A stretch of 64,000 nt of DNA from Chrysaora quinquecirrha (GCA_014526335.1 JACTAT010000298.1:478194-542193); one strand, 5' to 3'; shown: positions 12,204 to 23,548, counted from the first letter of the stretch. Program-made: numbers and translations. The notes: a model not told the origin generated them from the sequence alone.

Positions 12204-13293
12204 CTACACAGAACCCGTCTTTTGGTCTGATGTAGACAAATTCCAAAACCCCCATGTGAAACAAAGATCTTGCTTTGCCAATGATTCTGAAACAATCCTT
12301 GCTATAATTTTCCGCACAAATTGGGCTATCGGGTAATGCTGCTTTATCCTATCACCTAATTTCTGGGAAGTACGACCTACGTACCTGGCATCACAACGGC
12401 GCGAAAATTCATAAATGACCAAACTTTTTTGTGTGGTAGATACCCAATCCTTTTGAATGGATGGTAGAACTTTCCGAGTGCCAAAACTAACCGAGGGTTG
12501 GCAGCAGCGATGCACTTAGTAATTGCCTTTTTAATTTTACTTTCGAATCGCAATGAGACGTTTCCTATCCAAGGCATTTTTAGGTAAACAGGGCACTTTT
12601 GCGGATCATACTTTTATCAGCCGAAAAACTTGCGATCTTCTTGCGAAAACAATCCGAAATGACGTCCTCAGGGTAACCGTTTTCAATGAGAATAGACCGT
12701 ATTTTATCCAATTCCGAATCAAGCCCAGATTTAGAGCAAATCATAAGTGCTCGATGAACTAGCGTGTTGATGAGGTCAATTTTCCTCTGTTTTGGACTTA
12801 AGGGATCCCACCGTGTATAGAGGCCGCTAAAGGTTGGTGAGAAATCCAGTAGCAGTGTTTTCAACAAAAGCGGCGAGAAACGTCAGAGTTGTTCTGCTCC
12901 TTTTCGAAAGTAAATTTTAGAGACGGATGCAAGGCGTTAAGTTTTTGGAGGGAAACGTTAGAATCGGACTCTTTTTTTGAAAACGGTGAAAGTGCCATCA
13001 ACATATCGAAAATAAACCGGAGGTTTTGATGTGGAGCCGAAAAGTTGACCTTCGTAGAAGCCAACAAAGATGTTTGCTAGCGCTGGTCCCAATGGGCTCC
13101 CCATGGCGACTCCGTCCCTTTGTCGGCTCCCCTTCATCTCATTGCTGAAGCTGAACTCTACCGCCCTGGTAGCAGACTCTAACAATTCAACGAATACCTC
13201 CCCAGGGAACGGCGGACTGACAAGTTGAAAAGAGTGCTGATTCTTCGGGAGTCGAAGGAAAAGACATATATTTGCCCTGTGAGAAAAGAACAT
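12204..13293 (-). pseudogene. Penelope-like RT and GIY-YIG endonuclease (copy A, inactive)
   Basis: Penelope elements encode a telomerase-related RT fused to a GIY-YIG nuclease. Reading leftwards: the RT palm at about 13240-12960 with DGVAMGSPLGPALANIFVG, then YFRYVDGTF where the family has YVDD. The RT thumb is at about 12870-12580 and the GIY-YIG domain (ARYVGRTSQKLGDRIKQH) at about 12420-12330. The stop is at 12204. The second catalytic aspartate is glycine in both A and B, so the loss predates their divergence. Copy A also has frameshifts (near 12970, 12880, 12590 and 12485) that B partly lacks. The element is 5'-truncated near 13.3 kb. Confidence 0.8.
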
Positions 13294-13473
13294 TTTTCAG
13301 TAAAAGAGGTTTCAGAAAGCATATAGGCGCAAAACACAGATGGCACTATTTCTTTGATGAGAAGCCTAGCGGCAGATTGATTGACCAAGCCATGAAACAG
13401 CAATCTACCCATGAGAATTTTGAGAATATAGAAAATTTGAACATAGCAACGCTATCGCAATGTGCGAAGGACA

Positions 13474-13718
13474 ATAATCATCATCATAATCTTTTTCATC
13501 ATCATCATTATCATTAACATCATCGTCATCATCATCATCATTGTCGTTATCACCATTCAGGCTTTAGCCAGTTCCAGTTTAGCCAGTTCCAGTTTTACAA
13601 CTTCTGCAGGATCTGTAGCACTCAAGTACGACGATAATAATCATGGTGATGACGGACGACGATGATGATAATAATAATGATAACGATGATGTTCAAGATA
13701 ATGATGATGTTGAAGATA

Positions 13719-13761
<43 letters not shown>

Positions 13762-13797
13762 CGATGATGATGATGTTGATGAAAATAATAATAAACA
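13474..13797. repeat. CAT and GAT microsatellites in inverted arrangement (copy A)
   Basis: A (CAT)n-type tract at about 13474-13550 is followed about 90 bp later by a (GAT)n-type tract at about 13640-13790. The two tracts are complementary and could pair as a long hairpin. All frames are open, giving spurious poly-Asp, poly-Met and poly-Ile translations. Confidence 0.85.
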
Positions 13798-14102
13798 AAA
13801 TCACACGAGGTCAGCAGCAATTTCTACTGCGCCACTCTTTTTTCCCCTCTCTACACGCAAATTTGCACACATCAGAACCTTGAGAATCTTCTGACGACAA
13901 CAAGCCTCTCAAATAAATATAACATCGACATCGGCAACAACATGCGCAACGCAAAAGGCTAACAAAAGTATTTTTTATGCACTGCGCAAATAAAAAAACT
14001 TTGAGAATTAATTATTAACAAATTGAGCTTGGAGAATCCTCTGCCGGAACTTTAACCACAATGACTCATTTAGATGTTTACAAATTTCGTTATTGCTTCT
14101 AA

Positions 14103-14136
14103 CATAGTCAATAGAAAAATTTTTTCTATTGACTAT
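14103..14136. mobile_element. 34-bp perfect palindromic insertion with 8-bp flanking duplication
   Basis: Arms CATAGTCAATAGAAAAA (14103-14119) and its reverse complement (14121-14137) are separated by one T. GCTTCTAA stands on both sides (14095-14102 and 14137-14144). The diverged sister repeat at about 17490 has one TTTCTAA-like site and no palindrome, so it shows the empty site. An 8-bp duplication is the size made by hAT-type transposases. Copy B has the same insertion, with one flank mutated to GCTTCCAA. Confidence 0.6.
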
Positions 14137-14330
14137 GCTTCTAATTGTCAAATAATTGGTATTCATAACATCCAATTACGGCGACTTCAAAGTTTACTTC
14201 CTAGTATTTGTGGCATATCTTTTGTTACGCTTTTTGGCAGGAAAAAGCGTCTATACATACATCCTTACATGCGTTCCACAAACACCGTCTCATTATGTCC
14301 TTCGGACATAAGAACGCGCTGATACAACAA

Positions 14331-14600
14331 AAAGACTACATTTTTCAATAACTAATGACATTAGAAAGAGATACATTGAATAGTTGGGTGCTTTTTGTGG
14401 AGGGGTATGACAGAGACACAGGCCAGTCAAAATGGGACAAGAGCGAAGTCTGCATCAATAGAGGAAAGAAAGCCTTGGCTGGGCGAAAGATTTCCGAGTG
14501 GTCAAAGAATTTATCGGTGGAAGTGCTCCATTCCGTCCTGGGTAAGACGGTAAACTGCATCCCTGGGGCACCCTTGAGCAAGGTGTAGCACCCCAGTCGC
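14331..14600. other. unassigned segment upstream of LINE
   Basis: Moderately GC-rich. It includes CCCTTGAGCAAGG and GTCGCTCCCCGAGCC-like strings reminiscent of tRNA-derived SINE tails in other animals, but no A box/B box pair or poly-A tail was seen, so it is left unassigned. The 27-mer later copied to 16829 lies here (14472-14498). Confidence 0.35.
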
Positions 14601-16690
14601 TCCCCGAGCCAGGGTTGAAGCAAACAGCAAACAAACAGATTTGAAGCTCTTGTACTTTGCGAAGAAGAAAAAATCTGTTGACGACCTGTGGAATTCTGGC
14701 AAAGAAATTATCATCGATACGGCTAAAGAAACGATTGACAAGAAAAAGAAGAAAACCACCAACTGGATATCAGATGATACATTAAAAGAAGTGAAAATCA
14801 GAAGAGGAATCAAAAACAGAGGACTTGATAACCCAGTAAATGAAGCACTCTACAGACAACAAAGTGCAAAAATCCAAAGAATGATGAGAAGGGACAAGGA
14901 GAAATTTGTTGAACACCAATGTCAAATAATAGAAAATAAGGCTATCACCAACGCTACCAAAGATCTTTACCAAGGAGTCAGAAACATCACGAAATCCTTC
15001 AAACCATCCACAGATACTATCAAGGCAAAAGATGGTACAGTTCTCTGTGACGGAGACAACATCAAAGAACGATGGAAAGAATACTGCTCCAATCTTTATG
15101 AGAAGAATTGCAACCTAGAACCAATCCAAAATGATCTTATAACCCCTGAACCAGAACCACCACCTCTGCTAGATGAAATAATAAAAGCGATAAAAGATCT
15201 GAAGAATGGCAAAAGTCCTGGAGCAGACGATATCACCGCTGAGTTAATCAAAAATGGAGGCCCTAAAATTTATGACTTCTACCACAAACTCTGCTGCAAA
15301 ATTTGGACAGACAAGAAATGGCCATTGGATTGGGTGAAATCTGTCTTTGTCCCAATCCCAAAAAAAAGGAGACACCTTGCAATGTACAAACAACAGAACC
15401 ATCGCACTCATAAGTCATAGTAGCAAAAATCCTCTTAAAAGTAATTGCTAAAAGAATGCAATCCAAAATGAAAGACGAGATTTGAAGAGCAAGCAGGTTT
15501 CAGACCTGGAAGAGGTACAAGAAATCAAATACTCAACCTAAAAATGGTCATAGAAAAGAACCGTGAACACAATAAAGATCTATACTTATGCTTTATCGAT
15601 TATACCAAAGCATTTGACACTGTAGCACATGACATACTTTGGAAAAACATGCATGACATGGGCTTTCCTGATCACATTATCATACTGCTGAAAACAATGT
15701 ACGATGATCAGAAGGCGGCAGTGAGAACCACTTACGGCTTGACGGACTGGTTTAATGTTGGGCAAGGAGTAAGACAAGGCTGTATAATATCCCCACACCT
15801 GTTTAACATATACTCCGAAACAATCATGCGAAATGCTCTACACGCATATGAAGGCTCAATCAAAGTCAATGGACGTCAAATTACCAACTTAAGATATGCG
15901 GATGATGTAGTCCTTATTGCAGGAAGTATGGAAGAACTTCAGGAACTAGTAGACAAAGTCAATCTGGAAAGTGAAACAGCAGGACTTTCTCTCAATGCAA
16001 AGAAAACGAAAGTCATGAAGATCAAAAGAAAGAACGATGATAATGACAAATCAGTTATAAAAATCAACAACGAGCCTATTGAGAATGTCAACCAATTTAC
16101 TTACTTGGGAGTGGCTATCACAGACAACTATGACGACAGTGTTGAAATAAGAAAAAGACTTGCAATTGCAAAAACGCCACAGTGGCACTAACGAAAATTT
16201 GGAAGGATAAGAACATCTCACTTCACACAAAAAAGAGACTACTTACCTCTCTTGTTTTTTCAATTGCCAGCTACGGATCCGAATGTTGGACTCTTAAAAA
16301 GTCCGACGAAATGCGAATCAATAGCTTCGAGCTTTGGTGCTACAGACGACTCCTTCGCATCAGTTGGACCGAAAAAAAGACAAATGAGGAAGTCCTTCAG
16401 AAAATGAACTGCGAGCACAGATTTATCAATATCATCAAGGCCAGAAAATTGACATTCATTTGACACATCCTTCGTAGTGACTCACTCGAGAAAGTATTAC
16501 TGACTGGGATGGTATTTGGCCCCAGAGGTAGAGGTCGCCCAAAAACTCGGTACTGGGATGAAGTCAGAGAAACGACTGGAATGAAAATGGTGGAAGCAAC
16601 AAGACTGGCTCAAGACCGGGATTGTTGGAGAAAAATGGTCCAGGGGGTCACGGCTGGTCGAGATCGACCTTTCTGTTGATGATGATGTGC
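14600..16690 (+). mobile_element. 5'-truncated RT-endonuclease LINE with (GAT)n tail (copy A)
   Basis: Retains the linker, RT and C-terminal domain but lacks the N-terminal endonuclease, which is typical 5' truncation. It ends at a TGA stop (16677-16679) inside a short TGATGATGATG tail, the tail type of many RTE/I-like LINEs. No target duplication was confirmed. Confidence 0.75.
14641..16679 (+). pseudogene. LINE reverse transcriptase, 5'-truncated, frameshifted (copy A)
   Basis: Segments in order: linker with ETIDKKKKKTTNWIS, RT entry motif GKSPGADDITAELIKNGG (about 15205-15260), LCFIDYTKAFDTV (about 15585), GVRQGCIISPHLFNIY (about 15765), LRYADDVVLIA (about 15888), FTYLGVAI (about 16095), and YGSECWTLKK. 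The C-terminal RPKTRYWDEVRE...DRDCWRKMV runs to the stop at 16679. Catalytic YADD is intact. Frameshifts lie near 15360, 15480, 16172 and 16258. At several of these copy B is in frame, so part of the damage is copy-specific and sits in homopolymers. Endonuclease missing. Confidence 0.85.
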
Positions 16691-16828
16691 TCCATTAGTA
16701 GTAGTACAAAATTAGATTTGGGAACAGGAGTAAAAGTTTCTCCTAACTAAGCCTAGCCCCAACTAGAAATCCCTCAAGATTCTTACATCTAGGATGTATA
16801 GGCCTATCACATCTACGGATGAATCACA

Positions 16829-16855
16829 GCCTTGGCTGGGCGAAAGATTTCCGAG
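16829..16855. other. 27-bp templated filler replacing ~50 bp of copy B sequence
   Basis: The 27 bases starting GCCTTGGCTGGGCG are identical to 14472-14498, about 2.36 kb upstream. At the equivalent place (about 39390-39442) copy B carries unrelated sequence instead. This is what templated end-joining repair leaves behind, or alternatively an assembly mis-join. Confidence 0.6.
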
Positions 16856-16899
16856 ATCACCCCTATATAAAATAGCAACGTCCGCATTGCAATGTCCGA

Positions 16900-17690
16900 A
16901 GGACTATAATCGTCATAATAATCGTCATCGTCAATATCAGAATCGATAATCGCTATCGTTTTTTGTCATCACCACGATCATCATCATTAACACCATGATC
17001 ATCACAATTATCATTATAATCGAAGCAACAATTGTCATAATGTCATTTTCATAAGGATCATCAATATCACCATCATGACCATCATCATTATTCATCTCAT
17101 TAACATCATCATCATCATAATGATCGCAATAAATATCATCATCATGATCATCATCATCATTGACATCATCATGATCATCATGATCATCATCACCATCATC
17201 ATTATCTCCATCATCATCATCATCACCTTTTTCATGATAATCATCTCATCATCATCAACATCATCATTATGTTCATTGTCGTTATCACCATCATCATGTT
17301 TACTCTCAAAATAAATTTGGCATCGACATCGACAACAACATGCGCAACGCAAAAGGCTAATAAAAGTATCCTCTTATGCAATATGCAAATACAAAAGCTT
17401 TCAGAATTAATTATTAACAAATTGAGCTTTGAAAATCTTCTGCAAAAACTTCAACCACAATGACTCATCTAGATGTTTACAAATTTCGTTATTGTTTCTA
17501 ATTGTCAAATAATTGGTATTCAAACATGCAATTGCGGCGACTTCAAAGGTTACTTCCTAGTATTTGTGGTTTATCTTTTGTTACGTTTTTTTGGCAGGAA
17601 AAAGCGTCTATAAGTATATGTATCCATACATCCTTACATGCGTTCCATGAACACCCCCTCATTATGTCCTTCTGACATAAACACCTACGG
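16900..17690. repeat. right member of the diverged direct repeat, with imperfect (ATC)n (copy A)
   Basis: An imperfect CAT/ATC microsatellite fills about 16905-17300. The rest matches 13890-14330 with many substitutions and lacks the 34-bp palindrome. No coding potential. Confidence 0.7.
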
Positions 17691-17869
17691 ACCTGACATC
17701 TAGACCAACCACAGTGATGAAAAATCATAATAGAGTACTCAAAACATATTTTGTATATTAGTGTGAATTGTATTTATTTCACCCTCATTTATGCCTCTAA
17801 ATACTGAAAAGATTGAAATCAGAGCGTTTAAAATATGCTTAACGTATATATTGGTCTATACTGTGAACG

Positions 17870-18963
17870 ATGGACATCAAATTGGCCCTATTTATGTTTC
17901 TAGGTTGGTTACCGTGTCTCAAACTTGGTATTTCATGCTGTTGTGTTGCGATTGCTCTGTTGACCTTCCAGCCATTGGTGTTGAAATATCTTGCAATTTA
18001 TTCTAAAATAGTACTGAAAGCAGGATACAATGACAGCAAAAGACATGAAAATGTTGGTCTTTTACATGCAGTCACAGAGTGGCGTCTTCATGAATACGAG
18101 ATGCAGTTTAACAATGAGATATGCAAATCAAAGCTTTCTAGTCATAAAAGGTATGTTTGGCTCACTGCAATGACAAATGATGACTTTGTGATTGGTGCAA
18201 TAGCTGCAGCCTTTCTGGTCAAAAAATTATCATGTCATCAAGATATGATAGCTCTTATTTCTACTGGTGTGAGCATGTCCAGCTCTTTAGCATTGAAAAA
18301 AGCTGGTTATGATGTAAGGCTAGTAGAGCCCCTTGACTGCAACTGGATGGATAGAAAGAAAATCGCAAAGAAAGAAATCTTGGAATAATTGGCACCCATA
18401 TGAGATTTTTGGCTTGGAATTACACAGAATTCGATAAAATATTGTATTTTGATGCCGATATTGTCCCACTTGCAAATATTGATGACTTGTTTGACATTGA
18501 AACTGATTTTGCGGCAGCTTATTGTTCAAGGCCTGGAATCGTAGATCCTTGTTTTAATGCAGGCTTGCTTGTTTTTCGTCCCTCCCAAAAAGATTTTTCT
18601 TCCATAATGAAGATGTGGTCAGATATGTCAGAAACCAACTGTCCCAATGACCAGGTTTTACTGTGGCACTTTTATGCTGATTCAAATCGGTGGACACCTT
18701 TGCCATATGCCTATAATGTACGAAGAGACATATATCATCCGATGAAACTCTATCATTTTGCTTGCTGCCTAACACCAAAGCCGTGGCGGCTAAACAATCA
18801 ACCTTCTAAGTTAATGGTAAGTCAGTTCTCTGGCCCAATATTGGAACCTTTGCATATGGTAACACTCTGGTGGAGATACTTCTATCAAGCGCTGCAGTAC
18901 TTCCATCTACAGGATTGGTGGGAAAATTCCCAGAGAATAATTCGTGTCAGTAAAGATCATTAA
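17870..18963 (+). CDS. glycosyltransferase family 8 protein, one frameshift (copy A)
   Basis: Predicted type II membrane sugar transferase, about 364 residues over two frames. The hydrophobic N-terminus (about residues 5-45) should anchor it in Golgi or ER. The GT8 fold then starts at YVWLTAMTNDDFVIGAIA and continues to the DxD metal/nucleotide-sugar motif in YFDADIVPL (DAD at 18451-18459, near residue 195). FNAGLLVFRPS, NDQVLLWHF and the C-terminal HFACCLTPKPW follow; the last corresponds to the family HxxGxxKPW but without the usual glycine. It resembles glycogenin/GUX-type GT8 enzymes, and the donor and acceptor are unknown. A one-base deletion near 18361 splits the frame. Copy B is intact at that point but shifted elsewhere. 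No introns are visible and no promoter is recognised. The ATG at 17870 is chosen because it opens the hydrophobic anchor. Confidence 0.8.
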
Positions 18964-21300
18964 ATTATTTCTGTCGTTACATTTAATGAAAGTATAAGAT
19001 TTATAATTATTGCTCATTGAAAATCGAAAGGTATGCCTCGTTCGGCGTCTACAAAGGTATTGCCGAGAGGACAAATATTTATGCAATTTTTTTCCCAGCT
19101 ACTGTCGAAATTGCCTCTGCTCCTGAACTATGGATATCTTCTGTACACAAGAAGAACAATTCAGTTGACTTCCACGTCAAAACGAAATTTTTGAGCTTTG
19201 GTCTGAGTATTGTATTCTGAAGGACACTAACCAAGTACTGTATTTGCCATAGACGATAATGCACCAGTGGTTTGTCTGATTGTTATTTTTTGTTAAATCC
19301 TCGCTTTATTCTTACCAGCTTTCAATGAATAACAAAGAAATGATTTTTGCTGGGGCCCCCGTAGCCCAAAAAGTCTGCGGCCCTTAGTTGTTTAACGAAA
19401 GGTTGCGCTTCTGCTGTAACTGTTGTTGCAGCGAAAGACAAGACTTCCACTTTTTGTTGTGAAAGATCTTTCAAAGGATTCACCTTTTAGATATCTATTG
19501 TCATCATTGTTAATAGAAAAACAACTCTTCTTGAATTCATAGTTGGTAGAAATGTCCATTGTGTTCACTGTGGTTTTAGTCTGCAATATGCAAGTGTCCA
19601 CTATGTAGAATTGCCCCCTAACATGAATTTAAAAACTAAAGCGTTTTAGTATGATTCAACAAGTTGTTTTTATATTAAGATTGAAGAACAATTCAGACTC
19701 AGACAAAAGATTTTTGTAATACCAAATTCTTTGAAAATAGCGAATTAAAAAACTATGAAGATGAGATTTTTTGATGTGCCTACATTTTTTACTGAAATAT
19801 TAGAATAAGTCACACACATTAATTTAGAAGAAACCTAATGCTAGATATCCCTCAAACAACTTACACAGACTACGATACGAAGTTTCTAGAATTTTAGGAG
19901 AATTGTGGACTCATCGATAATAATAATAATAATATAATAAATTGTTTATATACAGTTGGCTACGTTTTATTCGCTAGCTGGTTGCTATTTATGATATCAA
20001 ATGCCAAACGGCCAGCAGGCTGCGGGAGTGACCAGAAGTTATTTTCGGACATTCACATTCTGGAACTCTTTCATGCCTTCGGCCTTTTCGCCATTGTTTT
20101 TTGCTGAAAATGAAATCTTTATAGCATTTTCATTGCTTTGTAAATCTAGAAACTCACGCAACTTACTTCCTGGTGGGGGGGGGCACTTGTTACCTTATGT
20201 TCTATCATGCAAGTACAAAAAAGCGCGGGAAAGGATACCTTTTTTGTAATTTGTCACGGGCCCGCACGTGTCCGCGTTTAGGGGTGCCAATTAGACCATA
20301 ATTTCAAGAAAGGGTGTATTTGATTATTCAAAAAACTCTTCTGTTATAATATTTAGTCAAGTGTTTAAGAATAAAATCAGTAACAAAACAAAGAACTCAG
20401 CAGACTGGCAAAGGATTATATTGGCAATGGATAATAGTTCCACAGCAGTGTCTCCTCCCCCTGTACCCCTCTCCACAGGTTAGGTTTGTCTCCTCCGCAT
20501 AATTTCATTCTACCATTCCACATTCACAAATTGGCTATTAGAGTTGGAAGATTTTCTGGTCCTGCACGACGAGGCAGGTAAACATTTATGATAATCTGAT
20601 GTACCGTTCCACGGGTCACAAGTTTTCCCGTTTCGGTATGATGAGCGTGCGGTTTGGGTGCTAGAACTGGGATGGGTTCAATGGCGTTCTTTCAATTTTG
20701 CGTACTAAGAAATTAGAAAATGTGTTCGACGGATTTAATATATGTATGCAACTATTCCTCCATGACCCATGACCCGACATTATGCCAGTAATATCTAAAA
20801 TTTTAGTTGGGGACAGGTCAGCGATTCGAGTACCTAAAGTCGATAAAAAACGTTGTGATACGGAAAAGGGTATGTTCTAAAGAGAATTTTCTGCGATTAG
20901 GGTATGCATTTCATTAAAACAGGTCAGTGTTCAGGGTTCATGTGTTACATCTTTGTACGAGCATGATACTATAAGTAAGTATATGAGTGCCCCCCCCCCC
21001 TCCGGGTGCATACACAAAACATGAAGTGAATGAGCTTTCCTACACCAGGCAACATCAAACAGAAATGCGAGGGCTGAAGAAAACGATGCAAATATTGGTC
21101 ATGTAGTCATTCTACCATCATCCTTGAAAGTTAGTGAGCTAGTGAGCAATCCCATACATGTTCCAAAATAATCAAGTTCCAATGACCATTGTGAGAAAGT
21201 ATGACAGACCAGATATATTTCTCACCATAACAGTAAATCCAAGGTGGCCTGAAGTAGTAAAAAAAATTTATCCTAATCCTAATTTATAAAAGTTAAAACG
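18964..21300. other. non-coding, no gene recognised (copy A)
   Basis: Contains a short (TAA)n tract at about 19918-19935 and homopolymer runs (G at about 20173, C at about 20989) whose lengths differ between A and B. Small frames at 19017, 19392 and 20001 have no domain signal. Confidence 0.5.
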
Positions 21301-21340
21301 AGCTGTAACGACCTGAAACGATCTACTCTAAAACAGCACA

Positions 21341-21530
21341 CAAGTCGGAACACGAGTGAACACCAGTTGAACACGAGTGAACACAAGTCGAACACGAATG
21401 AACACGAGTCAATCACAAGAGAACACGAGTCGTAAACGAGTGAATACGGGTGATCACGAGTGATACGAGTCAAACACGAGTACATGAGTCTAATACGAGT
21501 GAAAATGATTAAAAACAAGCGAACACGAAT
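21341..21530. repeat. minisatellite of ~11-bp AACACGAGTNG units (copy A)
   Basis: Roughly 15 imperfect units related to GAACACGAGTG in tandem. Copy B counterpart at about 43902-44091 has the same order of variants, so the array has not been remodelled since the copies separated. Confidence 0.8.
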
Positions 21531-21651
21531 GGAAAAGATTTAGCTACATCAGGTGTCGATGATTTTAACTTTATTTCACTTAGATCTTCTTTGTATGAAA
21601 TTTCACTTCGACACTATTTTTTAGTTAACCCTTTGGATTGTTTTAGCCTGT

Positions 21652-21896
21652 TGTGTAAGTACTATAGGACCAGTCGCACTGCATTTCTGCAATTTTGGAA
21701 CTCACATGACCCGACTAATAAACAATTACATAATCTTTTAGAACGGATGCTGAGGGACGCTTTTTGATTTTCGATTCTGTAGTCATATCGTGAGTTTTGT
21801 TGAGTTAAGTTAAGTTTATATTTTACATTTGAATATTATAAAATAATCAAATTGTCAGTTTTATTGTCGCTGACTTTCTATCGAAGAATCCCGACA
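21652..21896 (+). mobile_element. BEL/Pao 5' LTR candidate with primer-binding site (copy A)
   Basis: The segment starts TGTGTAAGTACT and ends CCCGACA, followed by AAG and then TGGCACCCCTGACCGGAG (21900-21917). That last string has the TGG start and shape of a BEL-type primer-binding site matching a tRNA 3' CCA end. The gag ATG follows at 21996. The left LTR edge is a guess; the right edge is better supported. No 3' LTR was found. Confidence 0.45.
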
Positions 21897-21995
21897 AAGT
21901 GGCACCCCTGACCGGAGTTTATTTCTGTGAGTATATGCTGTTTTTATTCAATTTTTCTTGCGAGTTTTCAAAGTCGAAATTGAGAGGACGTAACA

Positions 21996-23548
21996 ATGGC
22001 CGAAATCGATAAGTTCATCAAAACGATCAAAAGTAAAATCAGGTTTCTTACGTTTATGTCTGATGAAACACGAGATAATTGCAATAAAAAGAACCAGGAG
22101 AGATTGAGAGACAACTAAAAGTTTACGAAACAAAACTGAATGCATATCAAAGGCTAAAATTGCATGTTTTAGGACCAAAGATTGAGAGCGAGGAAAACAC
22201 AGACGATATCAAACAATGGAGGTCAGAGACGGATAATTGCCTAATGGAATTTCAGCCTTGCATTCAAAAATTGAAAGATGCACTGGCAGAATTCCAAGAG
22301 AAATTGAGACAAGAGGAAGAAGATCTAACCAACGCCAACATGAATTAGATATTCAGCTAGAGAAACTAAAGTTCAGTCAAAGATTAGAGTTACACGCTAG
22401 CGAATCTATAATCACTACTGTGGTGGATAATCACTACTGTGGTGGTACTTTTTGCATACTGTGGTGGCAGTTTTGGCGTACTGTGGTAGATAATCACTAC
22501 TTGTGGTGGTTTACTATGCTTGCGGTGGTGGCAGTTTTGGCGTACTGTGGTGGATAATCATTACTTGTGGTGGTTTACTATGCTTGCGGTGGTGGCAGTT
22601 TTGGCGTCCTGTGGTGGATAACCATTACTTGTGGTGGTTTACTATGCTTGCGGTGGTGGCAGTTTTGGCGTACTGTGGTGGATAATCACTACTTTTGGTG
22701 GTTTACTATGCTTGCGGTGGTGGCAGTTTTGGCATACTGTGGTGGATTTTGTGGTTTTTTCTTGCTTGATCTATAGAGTTTTGCTATGATTTCGTATTCA
22801 CCACATATAGCATTATAACCCACCACAAGTAGTGATTATCCATCACAGTACGCAGAAACTACCACCACAGTACGCAAATAGTACCACCACAGTAGTGATT
22901 ATCCACCACAGTACTCCAAAACTGCCACCACCGCAAGCATAGTAAACCACCACAAGTAGTGATTATCCACCACAGTACGCCAAAACTGCCACCACCGCAA
23001 GCATAGTAAACCACCACGAGTAATGATTATCCACCACAGTACGCCAAAACTGCCACCACCGCAAGCATAGTAAACCACCACAAGTAGTGATTATCCACCA
23101 CAGTACGCCAAAACTGCCACCACAGTATGCAAATAGTACCACCACAGTAGTGATTATCCACCACAGTAGTGATTATAGATTCGCTAGCGTGAGTTAGAAA
23201 AGCAACTAGAAGAGGTCAAGGAATAACCTGGGAATTCATCAGGGGAGCCTAATCATACAAAGCTTCCAAAACTGCAGATCAGCAAGTTCAAAGGCACCCA
23301 CGTTGACTAGTCGCGTTTCTGGAACCAATTTGAGGCAGAAATTGATAGAAAGCAAATTAATCTTATCACTAAATTCAGCTACCTGAAAGAATTTCTTGAT
23401 TGTAATAGCGAAGGCTATGAGAGAGCCAAACGAATTTTGAAAACAAAATTTGGGAAAACCAGTGAAGTCATCAACTCTCATTTGAAGTGGTTATGTCTCT
23501 GCCTCGTATCAAAGGGACTAACACAACAGAAATTCATGATTTCATTTT
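21996..23548 (+). pseudogene. BEL/Pao gag, N-terminal part, interrupted by foldback element (copy A)
   Basis: Capsid precursor of a BEL/Pao LTR retrotransposon. The N-terminal part (21996-22392) is helical and charged, with frameshifts near 22115 and 22340. After the foldback insertion (22393-23191) the frame resumes with LPKLQISKFKGTH and the DUF1759-like EGYERAKRILKTKFGK (about 23410-23460). A premature stop lies near 23309. The gag is then cut at 23549 by the left repeat of the DIRS element. The rest of this gag reappears at 50385, so the two halves are separated by about 26.8 kb. Confidence 0.75.
22393..23191. mobile_element. foldback element with 64-bp subrepeats and 5-bp target duplication (copy A)
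   Basis: It begins CACGCTAGCGAATC and ends with the exact inverse. AGTTA flanks both sides (22388-22392 and 23192-23196). Each arm of about 350-375 bp is built from tandem 64-bp units containing TACTATGCTTGCGGTGGTGG. The two arms are inverted around a short A/T-rich centre (about 22746-22815). No transposase. The open frames across it are an effect of the repeat and not genes, since 64 is not a multiple of 3. Confidence 0.85.

Larger units (their letters stand above)
13470..14330. repeat. left member of a diverged ~0.85-kb direct repeat (copy A)
   Basis: Everything from the CAT tract through GCGCAACGCAAAAGGCTAA, TGACTCATTTAGATGTTTAC and GGCAGGAAAAAGCGTCTATA to TTATGTCCTTCGGACATAA recurs in diverged form at 16900-17690. 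The LINE at 14.6-16.7 kb lies between the two. No protein is recognisable. This repeat is older than the A/B duplication, since both A and B contain both members. Confidence 0.7.

Noticed and set aside
13462..13894. Poly-Asp, poly-Met and poly-Ile open frames (also at 17075-17352 and in copy B)
   Set aside because: Artefacts of CAT/GAT microsatellites without stops.
14345..14588. 77-codon frame before the LINE
   Set aside because: No similarity to a known family; identical in B because of duplication, and lying in a segment with SINE-like strings.
22503..23145. Set of ~60-106 codon frames reading MVVYYACGGGSFG... on both strands
   Set aside because: They are translations of the 64-bp foldback subrepeats. 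They cycle through frames because 64 is not a multiple of three, and appear on both strands.
22393..23191. Possible CRISPR-like array from regularly spaced repeats
   Set aside because: The units are directly adjacent with no unique spacers, are arranged as inverted arms, and are flanked by a target duplication in a eukaryotic genome.
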